Below are positions 34,201 to 44,348 of a stretch of 64,000 nucleotides of DNA, in pieces (positions within the stretch are counted from its first letter, which is position 1; each line of letters opens with the position of its first letter). The position numbers and the translations under genes are program-made. Origin of the DNA: Immersiella caudata (lineage: Eukaryota > Ascomycota > Sordariomycetes > Sordariales > Lasiosphaeriaceae). The stretch is from the NCBI GenBank assembly GCA_030512335.1, contig JAULSU010000004.1, positions 1,736,001 to 1,800,000 of the forward strand, in the 5' to 3' direction. The notes below the pieces were generated by a model. The model had not been told where the DNA came from and made no database searches. It was given only the letters and a program-made list of their open reading frames with translations.

Positions 34201-34495
34201 CGCCTTCAGCCCCTGGGTTAGGACCGTCCTCAACCTCTGCTTCCGCGTCCCGCTTACATATGCTGCGGAGTATACTGGTATTCGCGGCCTCTGGAAGTTA
34301 TCTCCGTTGGAAGGGAGTAAAGTCCGGAGGAGGAACCACATCTCGATGGCGAAGATATCCCGCAGAAGACAGGAGAGGGAGGAGTCACGGCGGAGAAGTG
34401 GGCAGGATACCCACCGGATGATCAACGGGGTGGGTGGTGATACGTTACAATACCGGTATAGCAAGAGAGCGGAGAGGGTTGACACAATGGTTTGA
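31280..34495 (+). CDS. CorA-like Mg2+ transporter-type protein with GMN motif
   Basis: Seven exons: 31280-32050, 32100-32229, 32339-32451, 32502-33093, 33139-33245, 33359-33964, 34019-34495; all phases agree, giving 931 residues. Introns 45-113 bp, mostly with CTAAC/CTGAC branch sites. The N-terminal ~200 residues are unassigned. A conserved block (YYFLTLDDTSARDRDQVVY, then VVMVDQLWLWILDDHTIIT SFP) is typical of the large fungal CorA-like family, followed by a long coiled region ending ALKRADESVKQGRAIM. Membrane helix 1 and the pore signature are rebuilt across intron 6: TLVTIFF + LPLGFFAAFFGMNN, containing the canonical Gly-Met-Asn; helix 2 is ASLLTAAVIFSAIVITLSIS. A basic tail follows. Magnesium or other divalent cation transport is plausible, unlike for the GMN-less relative at 9.6 kb. 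The start could instead be the ATG at 31289. Confidence 0.85.
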
Positions 34496-34724
34496 GCATG
34501 TATGCGGGTTTTGAGCATACATTGTTTCTTGACCACCCTATACAATTTATTCCCCCCTTTTCGCATTCATCACTCTCTGTCAAGATTGTCTGTATGAAAC
34601 CGACAGCTAGCAACATGAGCACTGTTGTCGGTCCTGAGAATCTCCTGGAAATCCGCCAAGCACTCCCAGCAGAACTGATACAAACAGTTTACACCTATTC
34701 GCAAGACTCAGCATCGAGATAGCT

Positions 34725-35684
34725 TTAGTGCACTGCCACGTAAGGACCAGTGCTGCAGCTCCCGTGGGCTCGCCAAGGGCTCCCACAAACCCAGCAGAAT
34801 TCGTGAGCACAACCCAGGCCTACCTCAGTGTCAGCCACCTGAAGTAGGCTTTAAAGAGCAATCATGACAAGAATAAGTATCTTACATGTCATATGCGAAC
34901 TGCACCCATTAGCATCGAGTGAGAAATCAACCACAGAGTCGAGACTCACCAGCCTCCATTCTTCTCAATGCTGCGTGCACAGCCAGGACACTTCTTGGTC
35001 GTCTGCTTGATCGTCTCCTCGCTCGCCTTTACCTCACGGTACCTCCTGATGCGAACATCATCGCCGACCCGGGCGCTAATGTCATCCACCGGTGTGTCGT
35101 TGCGAGCTTGTACAAGATCCCATTCGTCGCAAGTCAGTCCTGCATGCCATGCCGTCTTGTGCTGGAAGCATGTTCGGCTGCCACAGAGAGTGCACTTCAC
35201 GATGGGCTGCTCGGTGCCGCCGGAGTGGACTTGTCCGCTTCCGCAGCCTGCTGCGCACTGTTTCATTTCATAACTGAGTTGGATCACTCCCATTTCTGAC
35301 TCGAGGGCGAAAAAAAAAGGGGGGGGCGGGGGGGGGGGGGCTTACCCATATAAAATCCTCATCCCCCTCCAAAGCCTCTCGCATAGCGAGCTCCTCATAC
35401 CTCCCTCGGGATTCATCATCCGCGTATTTTAAAACATCATCAAAGCTAAGAAGACTCTCACACTCGGGACAGGCCAACCGGGAGGATGGCTTGCCCGCCT
35501 CTAGATCTGAGCGGATGGAAGACTTGATACAGACCAGGCAGGTTGACGGGGAGTGCCGACATGTACTTGTGAGAGTCGAGGCTGGAAAGGCCGCAAGGGC
35601 CTTTGTGTCAAAGCAGACGGCACATTCTTGGGTTTCGATGGTGGGGAAACGGAAGGAGTAGGTTGTTAGTTGGATGGTGTCCAT
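34725..35684 (-). CDS. RBR-type (RING1-IBR-RING2) E3 ubiquitin ligase
   Basis: Four exons: 35684-35346, 35257-34950, 34899-34886 and 34818/34819-34725; 251 residues. RING1 is CAVCFDTK...CRHSPSTCLVC...CPECESLL. The IBR begins exactly at the exon 2 boundary: FIW joined to CAAGCGSGQVH, then CTLCGSRTCFQH. RING2 starts KKCPGCARSIEKNGG and is completed by a 14-nt exon (34899-34886) and the last exon to read CSHMTCLGCAHEFCWVC, with the catalytic-position Cys (first Cys after GG) in place. Phases 0, 2 and 1 agree. Such proteins transfer ubiquitin through a thioester on RING2. Intron 1 (88 bp) contains a long C/G homopolymer. The ATG at 35684 is the first in frame; an upstream Lys-rich ORF with its own ATG at 35928 might encode an extra exon, but I could not join it. 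Confidence 0.82.
35314..35340. repeat. Poly-G/C tract inside intron 1 of the RBR gene
   Basis: On the plus strand an A8 run is followed by G7, C, G12; read on the coding strand it is a C-rich polypyrimidine tract directly after the GTAAGC donor. Length is likely variable or misassembled, with no effect on coding. Confidence 0.7.
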
Positions 35685-37039
35685 TGAGAACAATGTGCAA
35701 GACGGTGGGAGGGTTGGAGGAGCTGCGCTAAAGATGGAAGATGTCGGGGAGGGCAATTGGTGTTATTGGGCGTCCTTTTAACATCTTCTGTGGTCTCAGC
35801 CACAGCGACCCATCCTTCTGCTTTTTCTTTTGCTTTTTCTTTTGTTTTGGGGATTCCAGGAGTCGACCTGCATCTGTTGTTGGGCTAGGCGGGGCGATTT
35901 GCTGTGGCGTCTGTAGGATGTCTCCCATGCGATCGATCTCGTAGGCCTCAACGCATCATTGGCGGGCTCCCCTCGTCCAAAGGAAAACAAGGCGACCTAA
36001 AGCGGTAGGTCCAAAATACGCGGCCTCCCTGCAAGTCTCGAATTAATTCTGGTAGGCCTCATTCTGTATGCCTCCGTCATCCTTTGTCACAAATGACATC
36101 GACCCACGCATCTCCTAGCTTGTACGAGGGCCCTAATTGACAAACATGACCGCCATCGAGGCCCTGCCGTTCTGATATCCTAAATGATAGTGATATCCTA
36201 AATGATAGTAATCTCCTGCACCGCATCAGCGAACCGAGGATCATGAAGGCCTCCATCCTTCCCCAGCCCATATCTCAAGCTGAGGCCCGCCGTCTCGATG
36301 TCTCTGTCTGCGGGGACCTGACAAAGCCGTCCTGCAACGAATTTCAGGAGCCGGCCGCCTTTGAAGCCGACCTGTCCTTACCCTTGTGGAAGTTGTACCT
36401 CCGTCGCTGAAAGGTTTAACGATGAGGCCGTCGACGGTGTATGGGAAATCAATGCACGCACTTGACAAAAGGAGTCTTGCAGTCCCACTGCCGCAGGATG
36501 CTATCCAGTCCCTCAAGGAGCGATTGCTGCGTTGCCATGGACACTGAAGCGCACAGGGCCTCGATTGACGGGTTTGTGGAAATTGTGTCAAGGTCTCAGG
36601 ACTCCATATCAAGATTTCTCAAAACTTCTTCAATCCCAGAGTTTCAACGCCTCCAAAAGCATTCCGAAAGATAGTTGCCGGAAAAGCACAGAGCTAGCCA
36701 TCACTACCGGCGTCAATCCTCCGCCTCAAGACCAGGTCAGCCCACTGCTTGGTCCAATTGACATCGAGTCTTTCTTCTCCATGTTCAGCGACCACTAGCA
36801 GCATTAACTCTGGCACCACCCCACTCGCGCACACCCTCTTATTCCTCAAACTTCATGGCCATCGCAACCAGGTCCTCCAAAACAAACCCCAGCCTTCTTC
36901 TGCGAGGAGCACCCGCCGTGGTGCCCTCGCCGTGGTGCCCTTTTTCATTCCTCTCAGCTTCTCGACGACGAACAACAAAGCCGAAGATGGAGAAACTATT
37001 TTCGAAGGGCTGGATGCCAGTCCGCCGCTCCGACGACGC
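35685..37039. other. Intergenic; contains an 18-bp direct repeat
   Basis: About 1.35 kb. A tandem copy of tgatatcctaaatgatag occupies 36173-36190 and 36191-36208. The minus-strand frame 35728-35928 (ATG at 35928, with a KQKKKQKKKQK stretch) may be an upstream exon of the RBR gene. Nothing else is supported. Confidence 0.45.
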
Positions 37040-37748
37040 ATGATGGCCTCCTCAGCGATAACAACATCAACTATGCAACAGCCCATCAACCAACCAAGAA
37101 CCAAAGCACGAAGATGCAGCCCATGTTTACCCCCCACCCTCGCCAACATCGCCATCTGCATCATCACCCTCACCTCGCTAGCCTTCTTCAACTGCTACCA
37201 ATCCCGCTATCCCGCAGACAGTTTGTAGCATCCCCTCCCTTTTTCACCAACCCACAACTCTAACTCTATCTCTCCCCAGAAACCGTCTTCTCCTCGCTAA
37301 ACCGTGAAAACCCCCCACCCCCACCTCCCGACTCTGGACCAACGAATCCACATCCATCTACATCCAAACCCCCTCCCCAAAAATCGACGCCGCCTGGGAC
37401 ACCCTCTCCCTCGAAACCCTCGAAATGACCACCATCACCGCCTCCCAAGCCTTCGCCATCGGCCTCGACCTCTCCTTCCTCTCAGGGAACCGTCGCGAAC
37501 CCATCGCGCCTCTCTCAGTGCCTCTCTCAGTGCCTCTCTCAGTGCCTCTCTCAATGACCCCGAAAGCTTCTCCGACATCATTGCGATTTCCACTTCCGAC
37601 AAACCCTCGGTTAAAACAGCTCATATTTTGGTTGCATCCCAACTCCTCCACGCCCATCGAGATCGGGATCACTGAGGCGGAAGTCTCAGCGCCGCTCGGA
37701 TGTCGCCAGCATTTGGACAGATTTGGAGACGCACAGGCGTTCAGCTGA
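37040..37748 (+). pseudogene. UstYa-like (DUF3328) gene remnant
   Basis: UstYa-family proteins are membrane-anchored oxidases that cyclise or oxidise ribosomally made peptides such as ustiloxin. The ATG at 37040 gives a short basic N-terminus and one membrane helix (LANIAICIITLTSLAFFNCY). After a likely intron (donor at 37225, acceptor CCCCAG at 37279) the sequence reads LWTNESTSIYIQTPSPKIDA AWDTLSLE, a typical UstYa ectodomain start, then ITASQAFAIGLD. The two HxxHC motifs expected later are not found; instead there is a PLSV repeat and a poor match (LKQLIFWLHPN). The frames do not join cleanly. I regard it as a decayed gene. No precursor peptide gene is recognisable nearby. Confidence 0.45.
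37511..37557 (+). repeat. 12-bp tandem repeat
   Basis: Four tandem units of about 12 bp (cctctctcagtg), the last with a single change, encoding a Pro-Leu-Ser-Val repeat inside the UstYa-like remnant. Confidence 0.8.
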
Positions 37749-37878
37749 ATACTATCTGAATCGCTACTTCGAGCCCATGAACAGAGTCGCTGCATCCCCT
37801 GGTTCATGGGATCACCCTGTTCCAAATCCGCCAAGTCCAACCAAAGGTACGTTCAGCCAGACATAGACGGTCAAGTTG

Positions 37879-38443
37879 ATGTGCGAGGTATCTGATTCAT
37901 CAACAGCAGTGATGATCACCTCGTCGCCACAAGCAGAGGAGGCAGAAAGAGAGACGATGCGGTTGAAGATCTACGCTGACAGTCTGATGCGTGACCTCAT
38001 TGTCATGGAAGATACTCTCACGCGCGCGCAAGCGATTCATTCGTCCATGAAACCTGACGTCCTATCGCCAATTCCTACGATGTGGTAAGTTTAATCAAGA
38101 TTTTCTTGTCTTTGTAATTTTGGCGTTAAACACGGATACCAGGACTGTCGGATGCACCATCTCCGCCATTGCGGTGCCAGTGAGAGCGCTGGTCGGTGTG
38201 TCGATTGCCGGGGCTATTGCCGGGGCTGTATCTCTCGCTGCGCCCACGGTTTGGCACTCTGCCCAGAGCAAGAGCCTCGAGCGAAATGCCAGCAAGCTCA
38301 GGGAACTCAAGAGCGCCATCGAGAATGGGGCAGATCTCACAATGTATGCTGATTACTTGTCTCACAAGCACTTCGGCACGCTCAAGAGCATCGCGGCGGA
38401 GATCAAGGCCAGCCGGGAACGCATTTCTGATGATTCGAGCTGA
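37879..38443 (+). CDS. Small hydrophobic/coiled-coil protein, unknown
   Basis: Two exons, 37879-38084 and 38143-38443, with a 58-bp phase-2 intron (GTAAGT..ACCAG); 168 residues from the ATG at 37879. The N-terminal part is a charged helix (EEAERETMRLKIYADSLMRD), followed after the intron by a Gly/Ala-rich hydrophobic stretch (VRALVGVSIAGAIAGAVSLA) resembling one or two membrane helices with small-residue packing, then a second charged helix (SLERNASKLRELKSAIENGA). I do not recognise the family. The helix/small-xxx-small hydrophobic/helix layout resembles pore-forming or membrane-inserting fungal proteins only in a general way. It lies between a UstYa-like remnant and a P450. An upstream exon is possible. 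Confidence 0.5.
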
Positions 38444-39390
38444 GGCAACACCAGGATTCATGGATACACACCACGAAGAGGCGTTTGGGTATCGGTTGAC
38501 TTGAAACTAGAGTTGAGGAGGACAACCATTATCTCAAGATTATCACGGTGTTTCAAATCGGATGTTTTTCAGGCTGTCTCACACTATGATTTACCCAGGG
38601 AATAACGAGTGCCGCCGTGCATGAGGAAGGATTCCAAGATACCAAGGTACTAAACACTCTCCTCGCACCCCTCGCGACCCGAGCCCTCAACTCGCCATCA
38701 ACTCACGTCTCACATTGAAGTCGCTTTGTAAGAATGAAAGTAAACATTTCACTAACATAGCCCGGCGGCAGCCTTACCCTAAGCTCTATTACAAAGGGTA
38801 ATTATCACATGTTGGGTTATGATCCACTTTGGATGTTCTGTTACTTGCTATAAAAAACTCTCCACCTCTCTCACGCAGATTTATCTCCAAGGGAGATGAC
38901 ACACGTCCCTACACCTCCCATGAATCCCAAACACTTCCCAGCCTGCTAGGATCATTTGCTAGCCGGAAAGCAAAGCGCCGAGGTCGGCTGATGGTTGAAT
39001 GGGGCCACTGTGAGTGATGTGAGAGAGAAGCCCCGGTTTATATAACTCAGTATATGGGCTGTAAGCCGCTCCTCACGCAAGTTTTCTACAAGACAAGGGG
39101 TTCAAAGTGCAGTGTTAATTTGTAGCTTATTCCCAGCCTTGTTCTAACGTGATTACTTGTGAGTTTCACCACAATTACTACAGATCCCCACATGTTCCGT
39201 TATGTGCTATCCTAGCAGGTAAATAGATACAAATCCATCTAATTGTCCCAAAAGAGAAATTCCGTATATGCCATTCTGGTCAATAGTTCCAAACCCTTTC
39301 CATCGCGCCAAAGCCAAATCTCCCCATTACTTGCCATTACTTGCCGACAAGTGCCCTCGCTCAACAAAACAACTCTCAGATTCCAGTGCC
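38444..39390. other. Intergenic, no gene seen
   Basis: About 0.95 kb of AT-richer sequence between the 3' ends of the small protein gene and the convergent P450. No supportable feature. Confidence 0.5.
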
Positions 39391-40988
39391 TCAATCTGCC
39401 TCAGTGATCGTCACAAACGCATCCAAGTATCTCGGTGTGAGATAATGCAACTCCGAGAAAGGCTTCCTGTGATTCACAACCTGAAAGTCGAACCTTCTGA
39501 ACAGCTGCACTGATCATCAGCACAGACCGCTTCATAGGAAGCGTTATGACGGAAAAGTCAACTTACCTCGAAAAGCAGCTTGTTCAACTCGTACATGGCG
39601 ATTTGCTTCCCACTGCATGTCCACCGTCCTCCACCAAACAGGATATCAATACTCCTTATCCGATATGCCCGCAACTCATCGTCGCACTCGGGCGCCGTGA
39701 ATCTCTCGGGCCGGAATTGGTTCACGTCCTTGCCAAAGATCTTCTCGTTGCGCGAGATGGCCAAGGAATTGTGGCCAATCGCCGTTCCGGCCGGGAGGAA
39801 AATTCCGTTGATCGTGTCGCCGCCGGGAGGGACGCTCTTGTAGTGTCCGTAGTTGACGGGGAAGCGGATTCGCAGGGATTCCCAGATGATGGCCTGCAGA
39901 TAGGGGATTCCGAGGGCGGCTTGAAAGGTGATGGGCTTGTCGCGGGCAACGAGGCCGGAGGCTATCGATTCCTGGATCACGCGCTTAAAGGTGGAATACG
40001 CGTGAGGGGCCGTAGCGAGGTACATAATGGCGGAGGTGAGAGTGGTGGCAGTGGTGTCTGAGCCGGCGAGGATGTGGAGGTTGGCTTCCCCTTCGATTTC
40101 TTGCTGAGTGAGCCCGTTGCGCATGAAGCCGCCGATCATGTCGTTCCAGGTCTTGTCTTTGTTTTTCTCTCTCTCGGCAAAGCGCTCCGTCATAATCTTG
40201 TGGATGACGCCCTGGACGTGACCGGGACCAGTTGTGTCGGTTTCCTTGGGACCCAGGAGACGCAGGCCAATAGGGTTGAAGACGAGCCGGCGGATGGGAG
40301 GGACGTCTAGTAGGAGGCCTATGAACTGGATGGCGCTATCGATGGCTGAGACCCAACCGACCACATCTTCACCATTGTCGAGGTGGCCGAAAGACTTTCC
40401 GTAGCCTAGACGAGTGATCACGTCCAGGGTAAAGTATCGCATCACGACGGCCACGTCAACCGGACGAACGTTGTCGCCGGTGGAGAGATATTTCCGGCGG
40501 ATGAGCACGAGCAAGGCGTCTATCTGCTCGCTGACGGCCGTTTCAAACTGGGCGTCCGACTCGCGGCCGCTGTACCCACTGGCGGTTTTAGCTTTGAGGT
40601 CATCGTGTTTCTCGGTATCAACGATGGATGACAGATTTTCGTAGTCGGGGTGGAAGCGTCCGCCTAGCCACCAGTCGTCTCGCGGGTAGGTACTCCGCCC
40701 GGACATGGTGTGTCGCCAAACATCTGGATCATTGGTAACGACATGGTTAGGCGCAATGGTGACGAATGGGCCGCCGTCAGCATATATGTTGTGGAGATTT
40801 TCGAAGAGCGGTCCGCCGTACCCGTTGAGGGACATTCTGAAGAGGTGCCACGAGTACGAGAACCGGGCCAGGAACGGCCCGGGGATGTGCCGCAGCCGGT
40901 ACCAGCTCATTATGGCGGTTGTGACATACCAGACGACAAGAGCCCCGGCAGACAGGGCCACCAACGACGGCACACTGGTGGCAAGCAT
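39391..40988 (-). CDS. Cytochrome P450 monooxygenase
   Basis: Exon 1 40988-39567, exon 2 39504-39391, with a 62-bp phase-0 intron (GTAAGT..GCAG); 511 residues, normal for the family. The ATG at 40988 is chosen because it precedes a membrane anchor (SLVALSAGALVVWYVTTAIM) and the hinge RLRHIPGPF; the frame is open further upstream but a longer N-terminus would displace the anchor. Motifs: I-helix AGSDTTATT, ExxR in ESLRIR, FRPERF, and haem loop FGGGRWTCSGKQIAMYELNK. Exon 2 supplies the last 37 residues (LFRRFDFQVV...). The sequence resembles pisatin-demethylase-like fungal P450s in general layout (my impression, not computed). Its substrate is unknown. The nearest tailoring genes are the UstYa-like remnant and, 15 kb away, the OMT/P450 pair. 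Confidence 0.88.
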
Positions 40989-42427
40989 GATTTCCCGTCT
41001 CGTTTTGTCGAACCTTGTGCTGTTGCTGTCGAATTCGGCCTGCCTTGGATGGAAGAGAATGGGATCCTGGGGATGCATGGCAATTGATGTCGATGAGGGG
41101 TTCGAAGAAACCCCATCGAGTTCATCGCGCCAACCAACAGGGGGGTCTGACATATGCTCCCCGTGCATCAAAGTCACTTACACGCTGCGGGATCATCGTC
41201 GAAGCGTGTGTTGATTGGTTCGTGAGGTGGTGATAGCGCACACTGTCACACCAACTCGCTGCATCCGGCAAGGCGGGAGACCAAGCTGGGGAATATGGAC
41301 AGCGGGGCTGCAGGGCGTCTTCCGAAAGTTCTCCAAGCGCATCCGCAACGGGTAAACCGCAGCTTGTCCCGGCGAAGCGGCCTGTCTGCATCTGTCGCGT
41401 CGGCGTGTGGGAGCTCGAGGAGGGCCAGAACCTTGGCGTCGCTGCGGACACACATGGATCGCAGCAATGGGATAACAAAACGACCACCGGAAAGATCTGC
41501 GTGGAAATCGGGTGACGACCCAGAATCTTCGCTCGCTAGTCGCACAGTGGTTTGTGGAGGGTAATCCGGGGCCAAGGCGTCGCCCACATGCGATGCGTCA
41601 ATCCATGTTGTGCCAGTTTGCTTCGGGGCGGGTTTCACAGGAGGCGCGGTGCCACCTTTTATCTGGTGCGATGGGTCTGGCGGATGCGTCGTGCGACCAT
41701 CGGCAGAGTCACTGGGCGAAGTGCCGGGCAGTGATGGAGTGACCAGGGGCCTGGGGATGCTGAAGCTTATCCCATTTGTCGCAGAAGGTGTTGTCTTTCG
41801 TCGATGGCTGCCTGGGGAACTTTGGCCTGACCAGGCACTGCTTGGCGCTGGACGTTGCTCCCGCGTTGTGGGGAGACCCGCAATTCCACATGTCACCATG
41901 CCCCACTTGCCGTTCCTGGTCAACCAACCTCAGCGTCCATCTCCCATTCAGAGCACCGGGAGTCCATCCATTGTCCGATCAGGCTCCGCCGCCCCAGCTC
42001 ACATCTGCTTGATGAGATGGGTTGGATAGCTTCCAGTTATTCATAGGTCAGATAAAACTGCAATGTTTCCTCCAACAATAGCGAAACAGAGCAGGCAGGC
42101 GCGCACTCATGAATAGTCACAACGAAAGGCCTGACATCAAGTAAAACTCTCAGAGTTTGAACCCATGTTCAACACCCTTCCACACTTCTCATGAAGGACC
42201 CACTGCCTTTCCAATTATATCGAGCAATCCCAATCCCGACTCCCTACGTCCCCGTTCCCGTTCCCCTCCCCCTTCCCCTCCTTCACTATCCACGTTCCCC
42301 TCTCCCCCAACTCCGACACCGAACACTGACACTTCCTCTTCGACCTCACACACGCCGCGCACCTCTTCCGGCCTGGACAGGCCTCTCCACTCTCTCTACG
42401 CCCATCGCAACCAACCCACATGAACTC
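40989..42427. other. Upstream region of the P450; possible ORF at 41246-41923
   Basis: A minus-strand frame 41246-41923 (226 codons) is open through GC-rich sequence, but I see no motif, and long open frames on other strands over the same stretch suggest composition rather than coding. Nothing else is supported in this 1.4 kb. Confidence 0.35.
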
Positions 42428-43384
42428 CTAGATACAAACGAGTGTCTTAAGTACAGCGTGACACACAGGCCGGGCAGGGCCTACCCTTGTCGAAGACGCC
42501 ACCCCCACCAGGTCTTGGATGGGCGATGCGGAATGGGAGGCAGTTGGGGAGGAATTTGAGTTTGGGGAATTCCAATGAGGCGAGGGGAGTGGCGGAGGGG
42601 GTTTTGCTCCGGGTGGGGCGCTGGGCTTGAGGTTGAGGTTGGACATTGGAGGGTGGAGGGGAAGATTTCGGGATGTGGCGGGGGTGGGGGTGGGGGGATG
42701 GCAGCGGGTAGGTGCCGGTAGGGGCGTCCGTCTTTGAGGCACCTGGAGCAGAAAGGTCGCTGGAGATTGCACGGCTGCTTCCTGGACTTGCATCGAATGC
42801 ACCCCATTTGTCCTTTGCCGATTCGAGGGGGGAGTTGGCGCGCTCATCGCGGGCGGTGGGAAGCTGAGATGAGAGGATTCTTGCTCAAGCCCCTCCTCGT
42901 ACCGTGTTAGCCCCAGTCCTTCAACGAGCATGAAGCCTCCCACGGTGGTTTGGAGGCAGTCTTCGCCTTCCGCCCATTCTAGTGTGGCACCATCCGGAAT
43001 CTGGGGGACAGCGGCAACCAGTGTTCGACCCTGGGTTCTCCATTCCCGGATCTCTTTTACTATTCGCATCGAGATCCCTTCCCCCAGACGCTTCCGCTGG
43101 TCCTTGATGTTTTGAACGACCTCCCGGCACGCCTCTTGGTTGGGCACTGGATTTTGGTGGGCTGTCTGCCTCCATATTTGGTTGACGGTGGGATTCTGCA
43201 TTAGGTCGCAGCAACATACAAAGAGGTGACGTCTCTTCCGTCGACCCCAGTTTTGCTGCTCCGCCCTGCGGCGGGGTTTCCGTCTCCCGAATTGGACTAG
43301 GAGTTCCCGTTTGATTTGAAGCCGAACGATTGCGGTGGCAGAGAAGCGACGTGGCTGGGAAGCGGGGAACTGGTGTTTGCCCAT
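42428..43384 (-). CDS. Doubtful gene; zinc-cluster motif in an overlapping frame
   Basis: An ATG-started frame of 318 codons (43384-42428) has a basic N-terminus and a helical middle (QNIKDQRKRLGEGISMRIVK; ATLEWAEGEDC) before turning Pro-rich. In another frame, from the ATG at 42807 to 42481, the same DNA encodes GCIRCKSRKQPCNLQRPFCS RC, five of six cysteines of a Zn2Cys6 cluster, the sixth position reading Tyr. A one-base shift near 42810 would join the helical N-part to the zinc motif, giving an architecture like the two loci downstream (helical N-terminus, Pro-rich middle, zinc cluster). No intron that does this was found. Either a short zinc protein, a frameshifted gene or a non-gene. Confidence 0.35.
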   Translation of the reverse strand: MGKHQFPASQPRRFSATAIVRLQIKRELLVQFGRRKPRRRAEQQNWGRRKRRHLFVCCCDLMQNPTVNQIWRQTAHQNPVPNQEACREVVQNIKDQRKRLGEGISMRIVKEIREWRTQGRTLVAAVPQIPDGATLEWAEGEDCLQTTVGGFMLVEGLGLTRYEEGLEQESSHLSFPPPAMSAPTPPSNRQRTNGVHSMQVQEAAVQSPATFLLQVPQRRTPLPAPTRCHPPTPTPATSRNLPLHPPMSNLNLKPSAPPGAKPPPPLPSPHWNSPNSNSSPTASHSASPIQDLVGVASSTRVGPARPVCHAVLKTLVCI

Positions 43385-44348
43385 CTTGCATCAGGGGCAC
43401 ACTTTCCCAGAGTTTCCCGCAGATTCTGTTATGCGGGCTCCCACTGTTGCAGACGGGTGGCTTGGCGCTAACTCGCCCCCGAAGGATCGGTTTGTTTGTA
43501 CGCGGCAACCAATCACGTTCGGGGATTCAGGGGCTGAAGTCTCTGCTCAGCAAATTTTCATCTTCCACACTCAGTTCTACGTCGGGCTTTCTCCGTTCAG
43601 CGTCTAATGCAGAGTACCGCTTCCTCTCACCGACGGCCGTTCATGTTTTCGATTCACGTCAAAGTGGCATGGTCGGGCTCATAATGTTGGCAGACGGGTC
43701 CCTTGGCAGTTCTGCGGGCCCCTGACCGCAGTGGCCCGTCATTGCAAACTAGCCCCCTTTTCCCTTCATTCTGAGTTGGCTGGCGCCCTCGCTTCACGTC
43801 TGGTTCATCAACACGAGCTGACTCACTCATCGTTCATTTCGGGCGTGAAAGTCGCCCACATCCTAAATCCAAGTGATGACGTAGAGGTGGGGCCTAGGAA
43901 CATTGAGAGACATGCGGCATCTTTCGTTACTTTGACCCAGATGGCACACCATCGGGGGATCCAGGCCAATTTGGACATCAGCGCCTCCGAGCATGGCTTG
44001 GTGGGCGAGATAGGAACCGCAAGAGCCGCCAATTTCATGTTGTCAGACTTCGTGAGCCAAGTGCTGGCACTTGAGATTCGACGAAACTTAGAAGTACGAT
44101 GGTTTAATCCCAGTGTGTGATCATGACAATGTCCCCGAGTCTGCTCTTCCAATCTTCTGACTTATGCCAAATCTCAAGGTTGTAATGTTCAAATGTTTCG
44201 ATGCCAAGAGGTGCTTCGACTCCGCAAATTCAAGGATGTCAGGATTTCCAATTCATCCCAACCATCCACCTCAAAGGCCACCTTCAAAACCATGCTCCTG
44301 CTCAATCCATCATCGAACATCCACCCTAAGATGCTCTAGTTTTATATT
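43385..44348. other. Intergenic, no gene seen
   Basis: 0.96 kb. The plus frame 43731-44120 is open for 129 codons but has no motif or neighbouring exon. Confidence 0.4.

Noticed and set aside
41246..41923. 226-codon minus-strand frame upstream of the P450
   Set aside because: GC-rich stretch with open frames on several strands, no domain, no splice pattern; best explained by composition.
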